A stretch of 16,422 bases of DNA from UMGS1312 sp964631595 (GCA_964631595.1 CAZVXL010000028.1:1-16422); one strand, 5' to 3'; shown: positions 8,123 to 15,956, numbered from the stretch's first letter. Notes: generated by a model from the letters alone, not told the origin. Numbers and translations are program-made.

Positions 8123-9190
8123 ATGAACCGACTTAAAGTGTATGCCGCCGCCCGTCTGGAAAGGCTGAGGGGCTCCGAGCCCGATGCCGGTAAAAATGAC
8201 GATCTTGAGCTTGCTCCGGATCCCGATGAGGTCGCGGAGGAGGATGTGCTGACCGCATCTCTCCACAATTTACTGCCGGAGGATATTGATTTGAAAAAGA
8301 AGCATGCCGATAAAAAGAAAAAGAGCGGCGGGGCGATCGTCAGGCGCATCGTGCTTGTGATCTGCTGTGCGATCTTTGTCGCCTGCTCCGTTTATCTGAT
8401 ATGGAGCATTGCGGACAAGCGGCGCGGCAAGACGTTTTACGACAACATCGCAAACGATTTCGGAGATATATTCGCGCAAGAGGAGACCGACAGCGGAGCC
8501 GTGGCAAGGCTGAAAACTCTGAGGAGCGCGCAGGGAGTCCTCTGCCTCAAGGACAGGCTGAGCATGGGCGCGGACTACGATTCGTATCTCTACAGCTCGG
8601 ATTCTCGCATTGACGAGATGAGGGCAAAGCTCACCTCCCTTGCGGAGAGCTTTCCCGATCTGTACGGCTGGATATCCATCGGCGGCACAGCCATAAACTA
8701 TCCGCTCGTTCAGGATCCCGACGACAACAACTATTATCTGAACGCCGCGCCGGACAAGACGCCGCTCATCAACGGCTCCATATTTGTGGATTACCGAAAC
8801 TACAAGGACATCATGCGTAATTTCAACACCGTGATGTACGGTCATAATTTGCAGGGCGGCGGAATGTTCCACGACGTTCAGGCGAAATTCTTCGAAAACG
8901 AGGAGATATTCAGAAACACCCTCATATACATCTACACTATGGACGGCGCATACGTATACGAGCCCTTTGCGGTATATGAAACAAGAGCGACGTACCAATA
9001 CTTCCGAACGGAGTTTGCGACTGCGGACGAGTTTGTTGCGTTTGCAAACGAGATGAGCTCCAACAGCATCTACAAGAAGGAAATTGAATTTTTGCCGACA
9101 GACCGCATAATCACCCTCTCTACCTGCACGAACAGGAATGTTGACGGGCGATACGCGCTTCAGGCAAAGCTTGTGCAGGTGATCCACTGA
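8123..9190 (+). CDS. Class B sortase
   Basis: Class B sortases are membrane-anchored transpeptidases that cleave sorting signals of secreted proteins and join them to peptidoglycan or pili. With the start at ATG 8123 (TAGGTG 10 bases upstream) the protein has 355 residues. A cytoplasmic N-terminus of about 70 residues, acidic and then lysine-rich, precedes one membrane helix at about 73-96. The catalytic domain follows, with WISIGGTAINYPLVQ near 183-197, His241 in MYGHN, Cys335 in TLSTC and Arg343 in GRYALQAK: the complete His-Cys-Arg triad. The frame is open back to TTG 8030, but that part covers the promoter. The cytoplasmic extension is longer than in short-tailed sortase B proteins. No substrate with an obvious sorting signal is encoded here. 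The stop overlaps the next ATG by one base (TGATG). Confidence 0.9.
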   Translation: MNRLKVYAAARLERLRGSEPDAGKNDDLELAPDPDEVAEEDVLTASLHNLLPEDIDLKKKHADKKKKSGGAIVRRIVLVICCAIFVACSVYLIWSIADKRRGKTFYDNIANDFGDIFAQEETDSGAVARLKTLRSAQGVLCLKDRLSMGADYDSYLYSSDSRIDEMRAKLTSLAESFPDLYGWISIGGTAINYPLVQDPDDNNYYLNAAPDKTPLINGSIFVDYRNYKDIMRNFNTVMYGHNLQGGGMFHDVQAKFFENEEIFRNTLIYIYTMDGAYVYEPFAVYETRATYQYFRTEFATADEFVAFANEMSSNSIYKKEIEFLPTDRIITLSTCTNRNVDGRYALQAKLVQVIH

Positions 9191-10071
9191 TGAGCGACTT
9201 CTTTCTGCCGGAGCTTATCCGGTGTCCGTATTGCGGTGAGAGTATGCACCGAGAGGGCGGAAGCCTTTACTGCAACGGCGCGAAGCGCCACACCTACGAT
9301 ATCGCAAAAGAGGGATATGTGAATCTGCTTCCGCCGGGGCGCGCGAAAAACGCACGGACGGGTGACGGGGCGGATATGATAAGGGCGAGAGAGCGGTTTC
9401 TGTCGGGCGGAGCCTATGACAGATATTCCGCCGAGGCTGCCGCTCTTGCGGCGGGGGCGATGACGACTCCGACGGGCGGAGCGGTGATGATAGATGCGGG
9501 CTGCGGCGACGGCAGGCATACCGTGAACATGGCGGGTGTGCTGAGAGAGCGGCTCGGAGTGCCGGTGACAGCCTGCGGCTTCGATGCTTCAAAGCACGGG
9601 GCGATGGCGGCGGCGAAAAGATACGTCCGTCACGGCTCGGCGGAGGGGATATCCTGCTTCTTTGCGGCAGCAAATATTTTCTCCATGCCCGTAGCGGACG
9701 GCTGTGCCGATCTGTTTTGCAGTCTGTTTGCGCCTCTCCCCGATTCCGAGGCACGGCGCGTACTGCGAAGCGGCGGAGTTCTTCTGATCTGCGCCGCGGG
9801 CGAGGGTCATCTTCATGAGCTTCGCGAGGTGCTGTACAGCACGCCGATCCCCTCCGGAGGAGGTGCGGCTGTTCCGCAGGGCTTTGATACCGTCGGCACG
9901 GCGGTGTCGGAATACGAGGCGGAGCTCGGGAGCAGTGAGGAGATAATGTCGCTTTTCACCATGACTCCGTTTTACCACAATGCGCCCGCCGAGGGCAGAG
10001 AAAGGCTTTCGAAAAAAGAACGGCTGACGGTGACCGTGCAGGTCAAATGCACGGCGGCGGTCAGATTGTAG
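9190..10071 (+). CDS. 23S rRNA (guanine-N1) methyltransferase, RlmA type
   Basis: The RlmA family methylates N1 of a guanine in helix 35 of 23S rRNA (G745 in E. coli RlmA-I, G748 in Gram-positive RlmA-II, where it affects tylosin sensitivity). The 293-residue protein begins with the family's zinc finger: Cys12, Cys15, Cys28 and His34, in CPYC...LYC...RHTYD. This runs into the characteristic AKEGYVNLLPPG (39-50). The SAM-binding motif I is VMIDAGCGDGRHT at 99-111, followed by the acidic-loop region CGFDASKHG. The start overlaps the sortase stop, implying translational coupling, and a glycosyltransferase follows after 11 bases. I infer type II only from the Gram-positive context; which guanine is modified cannot be read from the sequence. 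Confidence 0.88.
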   Translation: MSDFFLPELIRCPYCGESMHREGGSLYCNGAKRHTYDIAKEGYVNLLPPGRAKNARTGDGADMIRARERFLSGGAYDRYSAEAAALAAGAMTTPTGGAVMIDAGCGDGRHTVNMAGVLRERLGVPVTACGFDASKHGAMAAAKRYVRHGSAEGISCFFAAANIFSMPVADGCADLFCSLFAPLPDSEARRVLRSGGVLLICAAGEGHLHELREVLYSTPIPSGGGAAVPQGFDTVGTAVSEYEAELGSSEEIMSLFTMTPFYHNAPAEGRERLSKKERLTVTVQVKCTAAVRL

Positions 10072-10082
10072 CAGGTTAATTT

Positions 10083-10832
10083 ATGAAGATTTCAGTTTGC
10101 ATACCGATGTATAACGAGGCGGCGATCGTCTCGTACACGGTCAGAACCGTGTACGGCGCAATGGAGAGGCTTGCCTCCGAGAAGGGCTATGATTATGAGG
10201 TCATCTTTGCAAATGACGGAAGCACCGACGGCTGTGACGGTATCGCGCGCGATACGGCACGTGAGATAGGCTGTGACAGGATAAGAGTTGTCGGATACGA
10301 AAAGAACAGGGGCAAGGGCGCGGCTGTGAAGTGCGCGATGCTTGGTGCCACGGGCGATATCGCAATATGCACGGACTGCGATCTGGCGTACGGCACCGAG
10401 GTCATCGGCGCGGCGGCGGAGCGCTTCGACCCCTCCGCGCATCGGGATATCCCCGATATTCTGATAGGCTCAAGGCGGCTCGGTGACGACGGCTACGAGG
10501 GCTACACGCCGATCCGCAAGGCGGCATCGAAGATATACATGGCGGTGCTTCGGGTCGCGGTGGGCTTTAAGCTCTCCGATTCGCAGTGCGGCTTCAAGGC
10601 GTACACCGCCGAGGCGGCATCGCGGATATTCGCGGAGCTTGAGACGGACGGCTTTGCCTTCGACATCGAGGTGCTGATGCGCGCCGCAAACAAGGGAATG
10701 ACTGTCGCGGAGCTTCCGGTGAAGATAGTGAATCATCGGGAAAGCAAGGTGAGAGTGCTGTCGGACAGCTTCAAAATGATGGGTGATCTTATACGTATCA
10801 AAAGAAGCGTCGGCAAGAGCGGGGAGGAGTAA
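10083..10832 (+). CDS. GT2 family glycosyltransferase, dolichyl/undecaprenyl-phosphate sugar type
   Basis: The 249-residue protein has a GT-A fold typical of enzymes that transfer a sugar from a nucleotide donor to a polyprenyl phosphate. Landmarks are IPMYNE at 7-12, NDGSTD at 44-49, NRGKGAAV at 75-82, the DxD metal site in TDCDL at 97-101, GSR at 129-131, DSQCGFK at 166-172 and FDIEVL at 193-198. These are the hallmarks of the Alg5/dolichyl-phosphate glucosyltransferase-like branch. There is no C-terminal membrane helix, so it probably acts at the inner face of the membrane by association. No flippase or polymer-forming partner is beside it. The ATG has only a weak AGCAGGT upstream, but the frame begins exactly with the conserved N-terminal strand. 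Donor and acceptor are unknown. Confidence 0.85.
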   Translation: MKISVCIPMYNEAAIVSYTVRTVYGAMERLASEKGYDYEVIFANDGSTDGCDGIARDTAREIGCDRIRVVGYEKNRGKGAAVKCAMLGATGDIAICTDCDLAYGTEVIGAAAERFDPSAHRDIPDILIGSRRLGDDGYEGYTPIRKAASKIYMAVLRVAVGFKLSDSQCGFKAYTAEAASRIFAELETDGFAFDIEVLMRAANKGMTVAELPVKIVNHRESKVRVLSDSFKMMGDLIRIKRSVGKSGEE

Positions 10833-10834
10833 AT

Positions 10835-11938
10835 ATGCTCGGGAAAACGGTATCTGCATTAACGGCGGCGGCAATGCTCCTTTGCTTTGTCTCATGCTCT
10901 CTCACGGAGAAGCAGCCTGCCGTGATGACCTACGGAGAGAGCGTTATCACGGAGGGAATGTACAGCTATTACGTATCGACCTACAAGGCTCGGTACATTC
11001 AGGCTTATGACGATATCAGCGACACGGACGAATTTTGGAGCGGGGATATCGGCACAAAGACCGGTGAGGAGGTCATCTCCGAGCTGATATACGGCAACGT
11101 CGCGCAGAATCTCGTGGCGTCAGAGGAATTCAGGCGCGCGGGGCTCAAGCTCACCTCCGAGGAGGAGGACGCGGTCGACAGCTACATCGAGGAGATGACG
11201 GATGAGCTGGCGAGCGGCAGTCGCAAGACTCTCAACGGCTATCTGTCCGAGTTTGGGATAAATGTAAACACTCTCAGAGAGATATTCCTGATGGAGAGCA
11301 AGGCGGAGGCGTATTATCGGTATCTGTACGGTCAAAACGGAGAGAAGGCTCCGACGGACAGCGACAGAGACGAGTATTTCAGAGAAAACTACGTCTGCTT
11401 TCAGCAGATATACATAAACACCACGGAGCTGTACGAGACCGACAGCGACGGCAATTACATACAGGATACGAGCGGAAATTATAAGAAAAGAAAGCTCACC
11501 GCGGAGGAGCTCTCCGAGGCGGAGGCGAAGATCTCCGCAGTCAAGGCGGGACTTGAGGCGGGAGAGGACTTCTACGGGCTGAAGGAGAAGTATTCCGACA
11601 GCAAGGACTACGAGAGTGGGTATTACTTCTCGGCAACGACCGCGACAAATTACATTACAGCCGTGGTCAGCGCCGCATTCTCCCTCGAGGTGGGAGAGTG
11701 GACATACGTTGAGGGTGCGGAGGAAAACGGTGCGTTCTTCATAAAGCGGCTTGAGCTTGAGGACGGCGCATACAAAAACGACAGCCTCTCCGACTTCTTC
11801 GATGATTTCGACGGGCTGCTCTGCGAGGAGAAATACAGCGAGGAGCTGGAGGCGCTTTACGGAGATATAGAGTGCGATGAGGAGTTTATGGACTCCGTAT
11901 CGGTAAAGGCGGCACCGGCGAACTACTACTATTACTGA
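10835..11938 (+). CDS. PrsA/SurA-like foldase lipoprotein (parvulin-type)
   Basis: This 367-residue secreted protein begins with a lipoprotein signal peptide: K4, hydrophobic residues 5-19 and a probable lipidated Cys21 in FVSC. Phe at the -3 position is unusual for a lipobox. Residues 30-165 form a helical chaperone region as in PrsA/SurA (VMTYGESVITEGMYSYY at the front). A diverged parvulin-like domain spans about 183-308 (YVCFQQIYI ... GYYFS ... AAFSLEVGEWTYVEG ... AFFIKRLE). It contains an insertion near 199-222 with the near-repeat DSDGNY/DTSGNY. The protein ends in four tyrosines. The ATG follows GGGGAGG (10821-10827), located within the end of the GT2 gene. Family members fold exported proteins outside the membrane. 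Whether isomerase activity is retained is uncertain. Confidence 0.78.
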   Translation: MLGKTVSALTAAAMLLCFVSCSLTEKQPAVMTYGESVITEGMYSYYVSTYKARYIQAYDDISDTDEFWSGDIGTKTGEEVISELIYGNVAQNLVASEEFRRAGLKLTSEEEDAVDSYIEEMTDELASGSRKTLNGYLSEFGINVNTLREIFLMESKAEAYYRYLYGQNGEKAPTDSDRDEYFRENYVCFQQIYINTTELYETDSDGNYIQDTSGNYKKRKLTAEELSEAEAKISAVKAGLEAGEDFYGLKEKYSDSKDYESGYYFSATTATNYITAVVSAAFSLEVGEWTYVEGAEENGAFFIKRLELEDGAYKNDSLSDFFDDFDGLLCEEKYSEELEALYGDIECDEEFMDSVSVKAAPANYYYY

Positions 11939-11941
11939 TAT

Positions 11942-11978
11942 CGGCGTGACGTGATGCCGCGGCATCGCCGCTCGGACT
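11942..11978 (+). terminator. Possible weak terminator or inverted repeat after the foldase gene
   Basis: The perfect palindrome GATGCCGCGGCATC is at 11953-11966. Flanking CGGC (11942-11945) and GCCG (11967-11970) could extend the pairing, and a TTTT run follows at 11978-11981. The T-tract is short and the stem has little loop, so it may not terminate. No clear promoter for glnN is visible in this 76-base gap. Confidence 0.3.
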
Positions 11979-12014
11979 TTTAGGTAAGAATATCAACACA
12001 TTACGGAGGTATAT

Positions 12015-14108
12015 ATGGCAAAGGTATCGGAGCTTTTCGCATCAATGGTTTTTAATGATGCGGTGATGAGAGAAAGACTGCCCAAGGAGACGTACAGGGC
12101 TATACAGCGTACCGTCAGAGACGGCAGAAGTCTTGACATCAATGCCGCAAACGTCGTGGCAAACGCCATGAAGGATTGGGCTATAGAGAAGGGTGCCACC
12201 CACTATACTCACTGGTTCCAGCCGATGACCGGCATCACTGCCGAAAAGCATGATTCATTTGTCAGCTTTTCCGAGGGCAAAATGATAATGGAGTTCTCGG
12301 GCAAGGAGCTTGTCATGGGCGAATCCGATGCATCGTCGTTCCCGTCGGGCGGACTTCGCTCCACCTTTGAGGCGAGAGGCTACACCGCGTGGGACGCGAC
12401 CTCGTATGCTTTCATCAAGGACGGAGTGCTGTGTATCCCTACGGCGTTCTGCTCCTTCGGCGGAGAGGCTCTTGACAAAAAGACGCCTCTGCTTCGTTCA
12501 ATGGAGGCGCTCAACCGCCAGACCAAGAGGATACTTGCCCTGTTCGGAGACGAGGTATCCATAGTCAAGGCGACGGTGGGGCCGGAGCAGGAGTATTTCC
12601 TGATCGACGAGGAGATGTACAACAAGCGCCGCGATCTCATATACACCGGCAGGACTCTGTTCGGCGCAAAGCCTCCCAAGGGACAGGAGCTTGACGATCA
12701 TTATTTCGGTTCGATAAAGCCGAGAGTCAAGGAGTTTATGACGGAGCTTGACAGCGAGCTGTGGAAGCTCGGAATATATGCCAAGACGGAGCACAACGAG
12801 GCGGCTCCCGCACAGCATGAGCTGGCGCCGATCTTCGATACCACGAACATCGCCGTGGATCACAACCAGATCACCATGGAGCTCATGCAGAAGATCGCAC
12901 GCCGCCACGGCATGGTATGCCTGCTCCACGAAAAGCCCTTTGCCGGAGTGAACGGCTCGGGCAAGCACAACAACTGGTCTATCACCACCGATTCCGGCGT
13001 GAATCTTCTTGAGCCGGGGGATACTCCCTCGGAGAACGCGCAGTTTTTGCTGTTCCTTGCCGCGGTCATCAGAGCCGTTGACAACTATCAGGCGCTTCTC
13101 AGAATATCCGTGGCATCTGCCGGAAACGATCACCGACTCGGCGCGGCGGAGGCTCCGCCTGCCATAGTTTCGATGTTCCTCGGAGATGAGCTTACCGCCA
13201 TTCTCGACTCCATCGTTGAGGATTCGGCGTATGATGCGCGTGAGCAGGAGCTCATGAGGATCGGGGTACACACCCTGCCCAAATTCCCCAAGGACAATAC
13301 AGACCGCAACAGAACCTCCCCCTTCGCCTTCACCGGCAACAAGTTCGAATTCCGTATGCTCGGCTCATCGGCATCGGTCGCGACCGCGAATATCGTTCTC
13401 AACACCGCCGTTGCCGAATCGCTGAGGGTATTTGCAGACGAGCTTGAGGGTGCGGACGACTTCGAGACCGCGCTCCATTCGCTCATTCGCAGAGAGATCT
13501 CCGAGCACAGCCGCATCATATTCAACGGCAACGGCTACAGTGAGGAATGGGAGGCGGAGGCGGCTCACAGAGGGCTTCTGAATCTGCCCTCTACGCCCGA
13601 CTGCCTGCCGTATTACCTTGAGGACAAGAGCATTGAGCTGTTCACCTCTCACAAGGTGCTCAGCGAGGCGGAGATACGCTCACGCCATGAGATACTGACC
13701 GAGAATTACACCAAGGTGATACATATCGAGGCGCTTACCATGATCGACATGGTGTACAAGGATATCCTCCCCGCGGTAAGCGGATACACCGCAGAGCTTG
13801 CGGAGAACATCGCGGTAAAGAGCGCGTGCTTCTCTGCCGAAAAGAGCGGCTGCGTATACGAGAGAGCCGTCGGTGAGGAGCTGGGCGCTCTTACGGACAG
13901 CCTTTACTGCGCCGCGGAGGAGCTGGAGTCTCTGATAAAGAAGTCGCAGGAGATAGGCGACGTGTCGGAGAGGGCGATGTTCTGCAAGGAGAGAGTTATC
14001 GCCTCAATGGAGAAGCTGCGCGGCATCGCGGATGCGCTTGAGGTCAAGGTGTCTGCAGAGTGGTGGCCGTATCCGAGCTACGGCGATATGCTGTTCAGCG
14101 TAAGATAA
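12015..14108 (+). CDS. glnN: Glutamine synthetase type III
   Basis: Type III glutamine synthetase makes glutamine from glutamate, ammonium and ATP. The 697-residue length matches the GSIII family and is far longer than the type I enzyme of about 450. The protein has the GSIII N-terminal region (THWFQPMTG, ESDASSFPSGGLRSTFEARGY at about 103-123), GPEQEYFL at 189-196, EHNEAAPAQHE at 259-269, the nucleotide-site VNGSGKHNNWS at 312-322, and AGNDHRLGAAEAPP followed by NKFEFRMLGSS further on. A long helical C-terminal part is also typical. ATG 12015 follows ACGGAGG by a good distance. The gene is followed directly by a strong terminator. Together with gdhA about 1.8 kb downstream it supplies ammonium assimilation. 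I see no other nitrogen-control gene in the window. Confidence 0.96.
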   Translation: MAKVSELFASMVFNDAVMRERLPKETYRAIQRTVRDGRSLDINAANVVANAMKDWAIEKGATHYTHWFQPMTGITAEKHDSFVSFSEGKMIMEFSGKELVMGESDASSFPSGGLRSTFEARGYTAWDATSYAFIKDGVLCIPTAFCSFGGEALDKKTPLLRSMEALNRQTKRILALFGDEVSIVKATVGPEQEYFLIDEEMYNKRRDLIYTGRTLFGAKPPKGQELDDHYFGSIKPRVKEFMTELDSELWKLGIYAKTEHNEAAPAQHELAPIFDTTNIAVDHNQITMELMQKIARRHGMVCLLHEKPFAGVNGSGKHNNWSITTDSGVNLLEPGDTPSENAQFLLFLAAVIRAVDNYQALLRISVASAGNDHRLGAAEAPPAIVSMFLGDELTAILDSIVEDSAYDAREQELMRIGVHTLPKFPKDNTDRNRTSPFAFTGNKFEFRMLGSSASVATANIVLNTAVAESLRVFADELEGADDFETALHSLIRREISEHSRIIFNGNGYSEEWEAEAAHRGLLNLPSTPDCLPYYLEDKSIELFTSHKVLSEAEIRSRHEILTENYTKVIHIEALTMIDMVYKDILPAVSGYTAELAENIAVKSACFSAEKSGCVYERAVGEELGALTDSLYCAAEELESLIKKSQEIGDVSERAMFCKERVIASMEKLRGIADALEVKVSAEWWPYPSYGDMLFSVR

Positions 14109-14112
14109 AGAA

Positions 14113-14152
14113 AGAGGTACAAAGGGCAAGGAGCCTTTTGTACCTCTGTTTT
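14113..14152. terminator. Bidirectional terminator between glnN and the convergent ECF gene
   Basis: A 15-bp stem (14113-14127 with 14133-14147, one G-U pair) encloses the loop AAGGA. On the + strand it is followed by GTTTT; on the - strand by TTTCTTTA. It starts 5 bases after the glnN stop and lies about 33 bases beyond the stop of the converging gene, so it can end both transcripts. Confidence 0.88.
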
Positions 14153-14184
14153 ATGAGCTCGGCTTGGCGGAGATGCGGCGCGCA

Positions 14185-14733
14185 TCAGCCTTTGAGGTGC
14201 ATTTTCAAGAGCAGTCTTTCTATGGGAGCTCTCAGCACATATGCCGTGACGGCGCCGAATACGCCTTGAACAAGATTTCCCGAAATGCTTGCGACGGCGG
14301 AGAGCCCCTCACCGAATATTACCGCGGCATAGGCGAAATATCCGACGGTCATTATCACCTCGGCGCACACTGCGGAGACGGCGATGAGGACGCGCCTTGC
14401 GCGACAGCGATCCCCAACTCTTTGCGCCGCGCCGAATACGGCGTATGCCGCAAGAGCCATGAGACCCTTGATAACGAGGGTCGCGGGAGCGTAGATGAGA
14501 TATCCCGATATTATATCGGCAAGTGCGGAGCCCACCGCGGCGGCGGCGGTGCCGTAGATCGGCCCGAGCATCCAAGCGGAAAGAAGCACGAAGCAGTCTC
14601 CCATGTTCACGTACCCGTTCATCGGGGACGGGATCTGTATCAGCATCGTTGCGACAGCGGTCACGGCACAGAAGGTCGCCGTGAGGGTGAGGGCGTGCAA
14701 GCTGCTTTTTGTATTGACGGGTCTTGCGGGCAT
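14185..14733 (-). CDS. ECF transporter S component (substrate-binding membrane subunit)
   Basis: S components are small membrane proteins that bind a vitamin or precursor and work with a shared energising module (EcfT plus two ATPases). The 182-residue protein has five or six hydrophobic segments from about residue 12 to 170. It carries the family pattern IPSPMNGYVNMGD (34-46), LLGP-like MLGPIYG, GSALADIISGY (68-78), YAPATLVIKGL (81-91). The open frame extends to TTG 14796, but that TTG is the start of the -35 box TTGACA, so the start is ATG 14733 with AGGGAAG upstream. The transporter ATPases are not in the window, so it must use a module encoded elsewhere. The leader is only about 27 bases, leaving no room for a riboswitch. 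The substrate is unknown. Confidence 0.85.
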   Translation of the reverse strand: MPARPVNTKSSLHALTLTATFCAVTAVATMLIQIPSPMNGYVNMGDCFVLLSAWMLGPIYGTAAAAVGSALADIISGYLIYAPATLVIKGLMALAAYAVFGAAQRVGDRCRARRVLIAVSAVCAEVIMTVGYFAYAAVIFGEGLSAVASISGNLVQGVFGAVTAYVLRAPIERLLLKMHLKG

Positions 14734-14767
14734 TATCGGACACTTCCCTTGCTTTTTCGGTATTTTC

Positions 14768-14796
14768 AGTATAGCATCTGCCGTGCTTTGTGTCAA
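14768..14796 (-). promoter_or_regulatory. Strong promoter of the ECF S component gene
   Basis: On the - strand TTGACA (14796-14791) and TATACT (14773-14768) are separated by exactly 17 bases. The predicted transcript starts near 14761, about 27 bases before the ATG at 14733. Confidence 0.85.
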
Positions 14797-14876
14797 TCGG
14801 TGATATGCCGAAAAATATCCGCCTCGCTTGGATCGGTATCCGATATTTTGCCGAACGCGCAGAGAGGCGGTGCGCC

Positions 14877-14905
14877 TTGACTTTAATGCGGCAGTGTGAT
14901 ATCAT
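14877..14905 (+). promoter_or_regulatory. Promoter of the HAD phosphatase gene
   Basis: TTGACT (14877-14882) and TATCAT (14900-14905) are spaced by 17 bases, with an extended -10 TG at 14897-14898. Transcription would begin near 14912, downstream of the ATG at 14910, so that ATG cannot be the main start. It is divergent from the ECF promoter. Confidence 0.75.
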
Positions 14906-14951
14906 ATGAATGAATTTTTATCTCTCCGAGGTGCGGAGCGAAGGAGCGAAA

Positions 14952-15803
14952 ATGAAAAGGTCTATACTCGGAAGCGATTACGACGGAACGTACAGAAAGG
15001 CGGGAGATGCGCCTCTTGAGGAGGATATTGCCGCGGTGACGGAATTCCGAAGGAGAGGGAATCTTTTCGGCGTGGTCACGGGGCGCAACATATATGAGTC
15101 GATGAATTTTGTCTCAAGGCTTCGCGGCGAGTTCGATTTTCTGCTGTGTGCAAACGGCGCGGCGTGCTATATGCCGAGTGGGGATTATATGTTCAAGGAG
15201 CTGTGCGACGGCGAGCTGCTGTCTCCCCTTTACGGGCTCTGCGAGGAGCTTGAGCTGAATTACAGCCGTGCGGATCTGAGCGGGCTCTGCGGCGGGTACA
15301 AGAGGCTCGGTGAGCTGGCGGCGGATTTTCCGCCCGTTGAGGGCAGGGTGAGCTGTAATGCCCAGCTTTGGAGAGACGGCGTGGGAGAATCGGTGATGAT
15401 CTCGGCGGAGGGGCTCCGCTTTGCGGAGGGCTTTATGCAGCTTACCGTTTGCTTTGACAGCCGCGAGAGGGCGCTTTACGCGGAGAAGCTGATACGCGAG
15501 AGATTCTCGGGCGCGTTTCGGTGCAACGATCTCGGCTGCGGCTTTGACATAACGCGCGGCGGCATGGGCAAGGCGGTGGGACTTTCGAGAGTTGCCGCGG
15601 GCTTCGGCGTGGCGGAGGAAAACGTGTATGCGATGGGCGACGGGCTCAACGATATAGATATGCTCCTGAAATTCAACAGCTTCTCCATGGAGGAGAGCGT
15701 GCCGGAGGCTCATGCCGCCGCCGACAGGCGTGTCGGAGGCGTTGCCGAGGCGATCAAAATAATAGGCTCGGATTTGACGAGCGATGCCGATATTCTTTCA
15801 TAA
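14952..15803 (+). CDS. Cof-type HAD phosphatase
   Basis: This 283-residue cytosolic HAD-superfamily hydrolase is of the Cof (IIB cap) group, which dephosphorylates sugar phosphates, FMN and related small molecules. Motif I is DYDGT, with the nucleophile D9 and acid D11; motif II is T43 in VVTGR; motif III is K207 in RGGMGKAVGL; and motif IV is GDGLNDIDM at 229-237. The cap domain lies between about 80 and 195. ATG 14952 has AAGGAG 5 bases upstream (14941-14946). A longer frame back to ATG 14910 has no ribosome binding site, and its ATG lies upstream of the predicted transcription start. The gene stands alone between divergent and downstream promoters. No terminator is seen after it, so some read-through into gdhA is possible. 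The substrate is unknown. Confidence 0.88.
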   Translation: MKRSILGSDYDGTYRKAGDAPLEEDIAAVTEFRRRGNLFGVVTGRNIYESMNFVSRLRGEFDFLLCANGAACYMPSGDYMFKELCDGELLSPLYGLCEELELNYSRADLSGLCGGYKRLGELAADFPPVEGRVSCNAQLWRDGVGESVMISAEGLRFAEGFMQLTVCFDSRERALYAEKLIRERFSGAFRCNDLGCGFDITRGGMGKAVGLSRVAAGFGVAEENVYAMGDGLNDIDMLLKFNSFSMEESVPEAHAAADRRVGGVAEAIKIIGSDLTSDADILS

Positions 15804-15870
15804 ATATCGTATATTTTGTAAAAAATCAAACTTTTTTGCAATTATCGGGCATAAAACTTTCAAAATCGTA

Positions 15871-15899
15871 TTGACAGCGTTTTTATCATATGATAAACT
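15871..15899 (+). promoter_or_regulatory. Strong gdhA promoter
   Basis: TTGACA (15871-15876) and TAAACT (15894-15899) are separated by 17 bases, with an extended -10 TG at 15891-15892. The 65 bases upstream are very AT-rich with A and T runs (15815-15840), suitable for an UP element. Transcription should start near 15906, giving a leader of about 51 bases. Confidence 0.85.
15882..15897. promoter_or_regulatory. Candidate operator: perfect 16-bp palindrome in the gdhA promoter
   Basis: TTTATCATATGATAAA reads identically on both strands. It covers most of the spacer and the first four bases of the -10 box, so a bound dimeric protein would block RNA polymerase. It does not fit the GlnR/TnrA consensus (TGTNA-N7-TNACA) or the Rex consensus. 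That it is an operator is inference. Confidence 0.5.
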
Positions 15900-15956
15900 T
15901 AGTTATGCACAGAATAAGTGTAGCAAATTCATATCCAAATTTGGAGGGAATACAAA

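Noticed and set aside
12498..13271. 257-codon - strand frame inside glnN
   Set aside because: It lies opposite highly conserved glutamine synthetase motifs and has no protein-like features.
14734..14767. Vitamin riboswitch before the ECF S component
   Set aside because: The predicted leader is only about 27 bases, too short for any known riboswitch.
14164..14880. 238-codon + strand frame opposite the ECF S component
   Set aside because: It is His- and Gly-rich low-complexity sequence. The - strand frame has membrane segments, family motifs and a consensus promoter.
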